Assembly (NCBI GenBank): GCA_959347315.1
Contig: OY365810.1
Location: 24,890,604-24,954,603, forward strand
DNA: 64,000 nucleotides
Direction of reading: 5' to 3'
Source: Bimastos eiseni
Lineage: Eukaryota; Annelida; Clitellata; Crassiclitellata; Lumbricidae
The translations under genes were made by a program, and so were the position numbers. This document shows, piece after piece, positions 10,331-19,800 of the stretch. Every line of letters starts with the position of its first letter. The stretch's first letter is position 1. A model generated the notes under the pieces. It saw nothing but the letters and a program-made list of their open reading frames with translations, searched no databases and was not told the DNA's origin.

Positions 10331-11881
10331 GGTCTCCTAAAAAGGCCTAACCAATAAGAAAGAGATGTCAGGGCGAAAGAGGAGCTGATTGAAAGAAGTG
10401 GTTGGATTGTGATCAGACCTGTAAGTGATTGAATTTACTGATATTGCACACGTCTCACGTCTATAATTATGATTTATCGCCTTTTCGGAAACTTTAACGA
10501 ACGCGAAGAAACTCTCGGAACTTCGTAAGACATGCTTTTATTACGAATCAGTCGAGACCTCTCCTCCAGAGAAACTCAATAGCTCTACCTCCGTAGTTCC
10601 ATGTTGACTCCATGCCTCCTTCCTTCTAATAAGTCTTCCATCATCATCCTTCTTATCCCTCGGCTCACTTCAGGACAAATAAAAAAACAGGGCTTGCGAG
10701 AGTTTAAGCCACTCCAGGGGCCCTCATGCCTTCTAGGAGCTTACGGGGTTTTACGCCACTCCAGAGGCTCAGCAGGAGAAGAGGAAATCTACTGGTAATA
10801 AACATATACAGAAACGAACGAGCAAACTCCATGAGCTACGGTTTTTATGCCATAGACCCATGGGGGGGGGGGCAGCTTATTTACAAACAATTAGTAACAC
10901 ACAAACAAACACAACGACACAGCCACAGTTCAACCGTAACATTCACCCTAATCCATCCCATCTCCCTCTCACAATGGAACCTCGCCACCCGGGAAACCAT
11001 GCAGCCCACAGAAACCAAACAGCTCAGGCACCTATAGAAACAGAATAAAACAACGACGTCACGGTAGAGATAGGCCCTATAACCACATAACCATAACCAC
11101 ATGTTTTTATTATCAATCTCAAACAATTAAACACAAGAATAAGAATCAATGAAAAAACTGTAATAAGAGGGATAATAGGGAAAGTAAACCCCTAAGGGAC
11201 CGATTGGTCCCGCTAACAGAGCCTACCCTTTACAATTAGATATTGGGCAACCGGTACATACTATTGAAACATGAATCATCATCTTAACTAGTTAACTAAT
11301 GCTGTCTGTGCACACACCAATTATTTAGAAAGGATAGTTAACAAATGTTTTTATATTTATTTTAAAAAACTTGGACTGTGCTGGATTGACAAATTTCAAT
11401 TGGTGTCATATTTCAAGTGCTAGATAGCGGCGTGAAAGAAATAATCAAATACATGTTTCCTTCTGAGACAAACCATGTTATTTAATAACATCAGGAAGTT
11501 ATAGGCTCCACAGGTCCGTATGTCCAATCAAGGCAGCGGTCGCTGCGTTCAACTGCCTGTGGAGACATGTAGGTGGCGAGCATTAGGCCTACATTTGCAT
11601 TTTGTCGGATGATCCGGATGTTCTTCTAGGAACAGTCTCTAGCTTTAGGCTACATTGTGAGCTGCTGCATATAGCTTCACACAGTATATTTAAAACATAA
11701 AAAATAGCTCAAGATGCACTGAAATATCTATAGATGAGTTAGACAGTCGTGCGTGCAGTCCTTTTTGAGGTAGCCGATACAAAGGGCGCTATATTAAATC
11801 TCTTGTGTGTTACAGCGCAGCAGCATTGACTGGAATGTGGTACACAGATAAAACATATCTGGGTGATGTGATGATGGGCAC
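10331..11881. other. No gene seen
   Basis: No coding exon was recognised on either strand. 10700-10770 holds two short similar blocks (CCACTCCAGGGG.C and CCACTCCAGAGGCTC). The left target duplication of the hAT element at 11882 ends this stretch. Confidence 0.4.
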
Positions 11882-12133
11882 CAGGGGTGTAACAAGCGGG
11901 GGGCAGAGGGGCACCGCCCCCCCCCCCCAGTTTTAGTGCTCAGTGCCCCCCATGTGCCTCCCAAATCGGTTCTTTTTTATGTTTATCCAATGGATTTTTA
12001 AGGATACTTTTGTTAAGATAATTTGTGCCCCCCATTTTTCAAATTTCTGGGGGGGAGCAAAATTCAAAAAGTGGGAGGGCAATATTTTTTAATTATGCCC
12101 TCCCCCACTTTTAAGAACCTTGTTACACCTCTG
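11882..12133. mobile_element. hAT-type non-autonomous element, 252 bp
   Basis: The TIRs are CAGGGGTGTAACAAG and CTTGTTACACCTCTG (14 of 15 match). The flanking 8-bp duplications are ATGGGCAC and TTGGGCAC (7 of 8). The 8-bp target site and CAGGGG terminus are typical of hAT elements. It is non-coding, with a C-run at 11915-11930 and an internal GGGGGG inverted stretch. A second copy's left end lies at 63299. Confidence 0.88.
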
Positions 12134-12448
12134 TTGGGCACATAGGCCTAAGCACCTTTATTTTTTTCGAAGGTGGAAACTCATGGAAACTGTAGAAAAG
12201 GAAAACACAGATCTCCGAGCAATCAGAAAATTGCCTACAAGATAAAATAGTGCAACATTACTAAGAAAATATAATCATTTCTTCTTGGATTTGAATAAAC
12301 GGAATCAGTTTATGGACTGATTAGTTACTTGTAATCACACCAGTGTCTAATGGACGTGGCATCAGACTATCGCGTAGGCCTATAGGCCTACATCGGTCAT
12401 TATGGTAAAGAAATACTAAACTAGCTTTGATCAAGCGAGTCTTACCAT

Positions 12449-12894
12449 CAAATGTTGGCGAATATCGCCAGCAAACAATTGACGTCCATCTCTTCTCGGA
12501 CCTGAGGTAGGTTTTAGGTTAAAGGCATCGACTCCCTCGTTCTTTAAAACGACTGGCTGGAGGTAGAGGCCTAATGCTGATGGAAAAATGTGTGAGAAAA
12601 TCCAGAGTGAAAACGGTGACATCGTTGTTCGTCTGTAGAAGCAATGGCGGCAGTGGTGGAACCTGTCGACCTGGAAGCATATTGTGAGGTGAAGTCGGTC
12701 GTTAGGGGAAGACAAGATAGTCGCACGAGTTCTCTCTCGGCAACTCTTGGAAGGCTATAGTATAGGCTTATAACAAAAGTAACAGTCATCGGTCTGAGGT
12801 CAGCCGTTGACTTCGATTTCTGCTTCTTTCTGGTCGATGAGATTATCGACGATTTTGCTGTTCTTTTTGTACCGATTATTCGATTAGAGTCCAT
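12449..12894 (-). other. Possible minus-strand exon(s) of an unidentified gene
   Basis: From an ATG at 12894 there is an open, lysine/serine-rich frame (begins MDSNRIIGTKRTAKSSI). A second frame, after a possible acceptor ...TTTTTCCATCAG, gives GLYLQPVVLKNEGVDAFNL and ends at a strong donor (ATTTGATG|GTAAGA, at 12448/12449). I do not recognise the protein, and no following exon was found down to 8306. It could equally be a non-coding transcript or chance. Confidence 0.2.
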
Positions 12895-13648
12895 CGATCA
12901 ATCTATCTTCAACAGATAGTTTCTGCGTAAGTGTAGGCCCTATGTGCAATAGAAATTTTCTTCCAAATTAACACTTATTCCTGTCGACGATTTCCTGTTA
13001 AAGATGACAATTTCGTGTCAATCATGACCTATTTGTCGATTTGCGATTTCAACAGGTATTCATTTCCGATATGTAGGATTATAGGAGTAGGCCTATTAAG
13101 CTAATCTCTTAACTTTGCTTGTTGATCGACATATTCGATGATTATCTGTTAGAAATGACATTTCGTGACTATGAAACGATTGCTGGTCGATTTGTCTTCT
13201 AGCGGCATCGTTCTTTTGTCGAAATTCGATTCCCAGATTCTGCAAGTCGCCCTTCCAAATGAACTTCAACCATCGTTTCCAAGACCTGCAACAATGGATT
13301 CAAAAATGACGTCATCGATACGCCATATAGAAGTTGACGTCTTTATAAAAAAATACGTCAATAGTTAATCACAATGTTAATTGGCCAAGACTGCTATGCA
13401 AGTAAGTAAGTAAGTAAGTAAGTAAGTATAAGTAGCCAAGTACGTGCAATCTTTATTTAACCAGCTGTGCTGCTGCACATCTGCACTTCGGTGTAAGCTA
13501 TAATAAATGCAAGGATACAACACTCCCGTGTGAAAATGTTTTTGCTCTAAATTGTCTGTCTGTAGAATAACACGACCATAAGGTCAAAGGTCGTGGGGGT
13601 AGGGAGTTAGTAGTAGATCGTCTTTGTTGGAAGATGGAAGCGTTGCAA
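12895..13648. other. No gene; degenerate local repeats and (AGTA)n
   Basis: Blocks at about 12990-13040 and 13140-13200 share CTGTTA(A/G)A(G)ATGACA(A)TTTCGTG...TGGTCGATTT and look like an old local duplication. A short (AAGT)n microsatellite lies at 13399-13428. A G-rich stretch at 13580-13610 precedes the hAT element. Confidence 0.45.
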
Positions 13649-13885
13649 CTGACAGCTAGGGCTGCCGCTAACGAGTAGTTTGGAGTCAAGTACTCGGTCG
13701 AGTAACTTAGCGAGTACTCGGGTACTCGTTAATACCGGAAGTGCTTAATACAAGCTACATTGTTTCTACTATAGACTATAGACATACTAAGTAGGCCATA
13801 GCATAGGTTTTAACTAAAGCTCTGGCGCACCAATAATCTGGGACTAATATGGAAGTCCCAGTTCTATTGAAACAACTAACACTTA

Positions 13886-15203
13886 GGGGAGACCGGGGCA
13901 AGAGTGGCATGGCGGGTAAGAGTGGCATCCCCTTCTAACAAGAAAACAATCGCATGTGTAGACCCTTTACCTTGCGTTTTAATTAGCTGGTCTGATGCGA
14001 CACACAACTGAACACCATATTCTGCAGAAGAGCGGACGAAACAACTTTAACTTTTATTTTTACGATTTTTATCAAATTTTAGTTTCTTGAAGGCAATTTT
14101 TGACCAGCACTTTCTCGATGATAAAATATAGGGAATAGTATTGATGTGTGTAATTAGTAGACTTTTGACATTCGTCTTTTTAGTGAAACATTATTGTATA
14201 TTGCTTCTTATGCCCCATATAACGAGAAGAATCGCTAAACAGAAGCATGGTCGTGGGGCAAAAGAGGCACACTATCTGCCATTCTTGCCCCCACGACATG
14301 CCACGAGTACGCCTTATAAAATTATATTCTATGATAAGAAGCAATCGGCTAAGGTGCGACCTCGCAAGAGACTTCATCTAGAGGAAAATGTTAATAATAA
14401 AGTTTCCTTTAAATGTAAAGAGACACACACAGAGACGACTAGCTGTCCTTCATAGTTGCCCAAGGCTACAGGAAAGGAAATAACAAAGCAAATTAAGAAC
14501 CAGAAGCAAAAACAGAACCGGAAACAGCTAGGTGATCCAGAAGCAGAAGAGTCAAAAACAGAAGAACCAGAAGTAGAACCAGCGAAAGGTGAATCAGAAG
14601 CAGAAGGCTCCAAAAACAGACGAGCCTGACAGAGGAGCAGCAGATGAAAAGTACCAGAAAGACATACAGATCGACAAACGACACCAACTTCCATTTATTG
14701 CAGAGAGCTTTACAGCGATCGACCAGAAGAAACTTGGTTACAATGTTTAACATGCAAGTACTGGTGTCATGAAAGCTGCGCCCCTTTTGAGCCAGACGAC
14801 AAGCAGTTTTATTGCGATACTGTCATTAACTATCAATTTTTCTTTATCAAGATTACACATACGACATTCAGTTTCCATTTATATTTTTAATGGATAAATA
14901 AATAATTAAGATAACTTGCTACGATACATGACTGCCTCCATGTCAAACTTGCCCCACCATTTTGGGCATGAGTGGCAATACATACCACTCATGCCCAATA
15001 TGGAGGGTAAGAGTGGCATCAAATTCAATTTGCATTTTTGCTTATTTTACCAAATATGCTGTCATTTATGGTCCATGTCGAATGTTTGTATGTTAGCTCT
15101 GCTAGTTGCCAAATGGCCTATGAAAAATTGTGGCACAATGTTGTGTATTAATGAAAATATGACATATCTTCTAAAAAGGTGCCCTTCTTGTCCCGATCTC
15201 CCC
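13886..15203. mobile_element. TA-flanked DNA transposon (pogo/Tc1-like), degraded
   Basis: The TIRs are GGGGAGACCGGGGCAAG and CTTGTCCCGATCTCCCC (15 of 17 pairs), each flanked by TA, the Tc1/mariner/pogo target site. Subterminal AGAGTGGCAT motifs recur at both ends (13909, 13930, 15010). The interior keeps only a fragment of a transposase-like protein ending in a PHD-type finger (next entry). It inserted into a hAT element. Confidence 0.82.
14699..14821 (+). pseudogene. PHD-finger tail of a pogo-like transposase (fragment)
   Basis: The frame reads CRELYSDRPEETWLQCLTC and then KYWCHESCAPF...FYCD. The spacing C..C..W..C..C, W.H..C, F.C matches the treble-clef/PHD finger that closes many animal pogo/jerky-like transposases ('W.QC..C..W.HE.C......F.C'). 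The catalytic DDE part upstream is not recognisable, and several frames are closed. The element is therefore inactive. Confidence 0.6.
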
Positions 15204-15479
15204 TAAGCTACTGAACAGCCAAGGAAACAGAAAGTTTGTTGGGTTTTTTACACATAAAAATAAAATAATGGCTACAGAAATAAATCTGGAACCGGAAATT
15301 GCAATTTTCCGACCGGAAGTGGAAGCATGCGAGTACTCGAGTAAAAAAATTACTCGAGCAACTTTTGGAGTCGAGTACTAGCGAGTACTCGAGACAGCCC
15401 AACTGGCAGCGCGCGGGTCGGATTCTCCAATGCATCTTTGAATAAGCCCGCATCGGACAACCGGCGCGCATATCTATAT

Positions 15480-15930
15480 AAATAAAGAGAGAATTCTGTC
15501 TGTCTGTGTGTATTTGTCCGGCGATGCATTTGCACAGTTTTAGAGCTGTTCACTCGAAACCTCAACCGTTGGCTCGGGGAACACCTGGGACACGCAGTCG
15601 AGGGGTTCGTGAAACCCGCGGACGCCGTGTTCCAGGTCTCCGGCCAAAAAACCTGTCTCTGGACTACTACCTCCAAAGTTTCCTTCTCATTCGCCTGGAG
15701 CGCCACACCTTTTCATCTTTTACACCGTCATGAATGTTGGGGAGATATACGTTTGGACAGTCGGTCACGTGGGTATGTAGAGTGTACTGTGTACGCATTT
15801 GCACGCTTTTAGACCTATTGACTCGAAACCTTCGCCGTTCGCTCGGGGAACACCTCGGACGACCAGTAGAGGAGTTGGTGAAGCCCGCGGCCGCCGTCTT
15901 CCTCCTCTCCAGGTCCAAAATCCCAGCTAT
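15480..15930. repeat. Two diverged tandem copies of an about 240-bp repeat
   Basis: Copies at about 15500-15665 and 15775-15925 share GCATTTGCAC.(G)TTTTAGA, ACTCGAAACCT, GCTCGGGGAACACCT and GAAGCCCGCGG/GAAACCCGCGG. On the minus strand both read a similar peptide (AGFTNPSTACPRCSPSQR and AGFTNSSTGRPRCSPSER). That conservation may reflect a shared coding origin. I do not recognise the family. Confidence 0.7.
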
Positions 15931-16878
15931 AGTTGGAAATAATTATATATGGCCTATGTATAGGCTTAGCCATGAATGATCTCAATAAATCTGTTAGAAT
16001 AGTGTCTGTGTATCAAATTAAAAAAATAATAATAATAATAACTCCGTTTATTTTTCAATCTGACAACAACGCAGTGTGATTACAAAAACAATATGAACGA
16101 ATTATATTGGCAGCTAAGCAGGGCGCCCACTACGTTTTTTATTCATATTATTTTATTTGCTCCTATCATATTGTACAAAAGTAACATATATGCACGTCCA
16201 CATCATAACCCAGCTGCCAATCAGTTGGCAGCAAATTGGAGCCCAGAAGGGCTGCAAGACTCGTTAATTAGGACCACCCTTAAAACAGTTCAGCTTCGTG
16301 CCAACAGTGTGTTAGGCCTATAGGTAATAGGCCATAGACTATAGGCTTACTGTCGCCTGCAGAAGTCACAGTTTATAACTAACATCTTAATAATTGCTTA
16401 GAATTTAATCTGCGATTTATTTCCCAGAAGGGTTGCAAGACACACTAAGTAGGGCAATAAAAAGTGCTGCAGCCGGACGTGATATGGGCAACCAACTGAC
16501 TGTCAGACAGTTAAATTCCACTTCTGAAATGACTTGTAACTGTCAGTTCATACTTCGGCTTTCAATCAAATTACGGCGTGTCGGTTTGAATTAATGACAA
16601 ACACGAATGCAAATATTATATTATTTGAGATCACGATTACGCAAGGACTCTAGATTAGATAGCTACAGAGTACAGGCCTACAGCTAATATTCTCTGAATG
16701 CGCCTACTTGCTTATTTACTTTCCAAAGACTACAAATATTGGCCGTGGTTCCACTTGAATGGAAATACAGTTTTGTTGACATGATAGTCGGTGCAATTAG
16801 TGTTCTGTTTTATTATCTTATTAGGATTTTTACTTAGAATCTAATCTGCGATTTATTTCCCAACAAAGTTTGACTGTA
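15931..16878. other. Upstream region of KCMF1-like gene
   Basis: Presumed promoter and 5' UTR. A 35-bp block CTTAGAAT(T/C)TAATCTGCGA with following TTTATTTCCCA occurs at 16397 and again at 16833, the second ending about 12 bases before the start codon. A second pair, CCAGAAGGGCTGCAAGAC (16245) and CCAGAAGGGTTGCAAGAC (16424), shows that local duplications built this area. No TATA box was assigned. Confidence 0.5.
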
Positions 16879-16894
16879 ATGTCCTCACATAAAG
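16879..16894 (+). other. KCMF1: KCMF1 first coding exon, 16 nt
   Basis: ATGTCCTCACATAAAG is followed directly by GTGACT (donor). It encodes MSSHK plus the first base of a glycine codon, completed by GT at 19679. The phase and length are what I recall for vertebrate KCMF1 (ATG...CAT GAA G|GT). Gene finders would easily miss so short an exon 2.8 kb from the next one. Confidence 0.85.
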
Positions 16895-19800
16895 GTGACT
16901 TTAGATTTAGGAAACTTGAGTAAATGCTGAGCTGAGCTGGTTTTACCCCATGTTGCCTTTGGCTTCGAAACAAGTCTCCGCTAACTAATTCTTGTTACTC
17001 CAAACATTTATGTAGCGATCACTGGAGCCTCTGACGCATTCACTTAATAGTTCTAATAGTTAACTGGGAAATTTTGCTTCTCACTATTGCCTTGGATCCG
17101 TCTAATCAGCTATCGTGATTCTGACAGTTCATCCTTTTTCTTAAATTCTTAAACCTGTCCGTAATGTTTGCTGCTGCTACTCCAGCTCTCTGGACGAGCT
17201 CCACAAAGTCCGACGTCAATCAAATCGACATTTCCTTCTGTATATGTGAACAGTCTAACGGTGTGCGTGTCCTATCGAGCTTTTTCGTTAATTTTCAAAT
17301 TATCGTATCCTGCATTTGAATGCACATGATTCTAATCATGAGCACTATGCTCTAATTGCCACGTTCTTGCTTGGCTCCATACTTTGTCCCCAGCTTGATT
17401 CTGATTTGGGACTAAAACGGGCCCAGATAGCCCGGCTCTTGCATGTATACTAGATTTAACATAGTGCCCGCTGGGATTAATATGGAAGAGACATGAAGCA
17501 GACGAAAACTGGGTCATTGACCTAGATTATCCGGGATTTTTGGAGGACAAGTTAGCAGTAGCGCTTGTCTTTGTTAATGAAATAAAATGACTTAATATGT
17601 AGAACTTGCGATATAAGTAACATGTGCTCAAAATAAGATTTTTGGCTGAAGTAGCATGAATTTAGATGAACTTTTCGGCAATTATGTGTTCAAATTTATC
17701 CTCCCGAGTACTGAGATGTCACTTTATTTACAGCCGATCATAGACTTAGCCCGCAATTTATCAGAAAAGACGATCACTGATTGGCTGCAATGTTGTGGCT
17801 TCATATTTCTTTCATATTTGTCCAAGGTGACGGGTATTAACTAATGAGCTGGTCTGCCTGACATAACTTTTGTGTGGCACTGAGTCATTTTGGAGATTTA
17901 TATTTCTAATTACAGTTATTCAAGACATCATTTATGTATTGCTCTTACAGATCCATGAACTGTGTGGCTCTGTTTTCTGCATGGCATGTATCAATCAATC
18001 AATGCAATTTATATAGCGCCTCTTCAAGATAACTATTCAGAGGTCCCGGTCAAAAAGGAAAGTCTTGAGAAGTTTATAGAAAGAGCCAGACAGGTTGCGC
18101 GGGAGAGAGCGCAGGTCAGATGGGAGGTTGTTCCACACACGAGGACTCACAATTGCAAAAGCTCTATTTTGCCTGGTTGCGGTATGAGCACGTGGAACCA
18201 CAAAGTCACCTCTAGAGGCCGAGTGAAGAGATCGGCGACGAGAAGAAGCCGAGGTTAAGGTGAACAGATCCCTAAGATAGACAGGCGCATAGGAGATCCT
18301 ATATTGAATGCCCTGCCTAACCGGAAGCCAGTGAAGGACATCTCACATGTATGTAGAGATGTGGCCAAATTTAGGAACATTTAGGAAAATTTAGTCTGTA
18401 TGTTTCATTAGCACAGCTGTATTTGCAAGATTTTCAAAGAGTTGTCACTGCTTTTGGGGCAAACATGCATTTCTTGACATGCTCCTTTTCAGCCGTTCAC
18501 TAAATAACACAACTGTGAACACAAAGAGACAAAGACAAATGGACATTATTCGTTATTAACATTATGTACTGTTAATTTTGACATTCTTCTGTATGTTACT
18601 AAGTATGAGTATCTTTTGTTAATACAGGACTGGCCTTTGACAACTTTGACAATGCATGATTGCACTGTGCAATCTATAAGTTGTCTATAAAATTGTGATC
18701 AATGTTAAAAGTATACATTGTTCTACATAAATCTTGATGACAATATCTGTACGAACTGAGTTACAAAGACATTCATTCTGTGAATGTGAAACAGAATTAA
18801 ATATGAGCAACACAGAACTGAACTGCCATATGCTGTGACATTATTTATATGATAGATTGGATAATCAAGGTTTTATCATGAAGAAATGTACTAAATATTG
18901 TAGTTTGAGGTCATGTCTGCTTATACTTGGGTTGGATATGGTTGCAGACTTGTGGAGAAAGTTATCTGTATAGAAAGTTATAGGACATTTAGAAAATATG
19001 ACTTCGCAAACTATATCACATGATGGAGGAAGAACGTGACTTGAACTTCACAGCTATTTTTGTAATTTATTATTTTTTGGCATTTTGTGTGGTTGTAGCT
19101 CTCAATTGCAAATATGTGAAGCGTATACTTGTAAATGGACAGTCTCACCTTTTTTAGAACCTCTGAAACAATTTGCCTCAGGAAGGCTGTTACATAGATG
19201 TTGGACCACTCAGACAGAATCCCATTCTAGGTTGAAAGTCTGTCTGGACTTCTTTGTCTGTTTTGCATTGAGGATGGGAATGTATGACTGCTGAATCAAG
19301 TTTTATCAGAAACTATTTAACACACTTTCTGGTTTTGATGGCAGACTTCACAGTGTCCATATTTCACTCACTCTGCCAAGATGTTGCAGGGCTGATTTTT
19401 GTCATAGCTCAGTGGGAAACAACACCTGACCCACAGGTCACATCCAGCCCACGATGTGTATTGTGGGGTCCTTAGCCATATTCAAGAAGCTTGGCACCTG
19501 TCAACAACGAATACTAAGCAAGTTTGGGATGTAGTGAGATTGCACAATAAGGCTAATATAATTTTTATGTTGTTGTTCATATGTTCCTGCCAAATTGTTT
19601 TTCTTGATTTTTATGGTAAATATGGTAAAAGTGAATCTGTTGATGGCCATTGATCGATCATCTTACTGTTGCTTTCAGGTATCACTTGTGATGTCTGTCT
19701 CAAGGAGAATTTTGTTGGTATTCGGTATAAGTGCCTTGCATGTCGCAATTACGATTTGTGTGCCATTTGTTACAATGCCCGACGTCAGTCACAGCAGCAT

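Larger units (their letters stand above)
13657..15402. mobile_element. hAT-type element interrupted by a nested pogo/Tc1-like element
   Basis: The ends are TAGGGCTG... and ...CAGCCCAA, with 8-bp flanking duplications CTGACAGC (13649-13656) and CTGGCAGC (15403-15410), 7 of 8 matching. Subterminal regions on both sides are rich in GAGTACTCG/CGAGTACTC motifs in inverted orientation (13690-13730 and 15325-15390). Without the inserted element at 13886-15203 it would be about 425 bp, so it was a non-autonomous element before the second insertion. Confidence 0.85.

Noticed and set aside
17962..18258. 98-codon basic open frame in KCMF1 intron 1
   Set aside because: It lies within a dispersed repeat with the reversed LINE tail.
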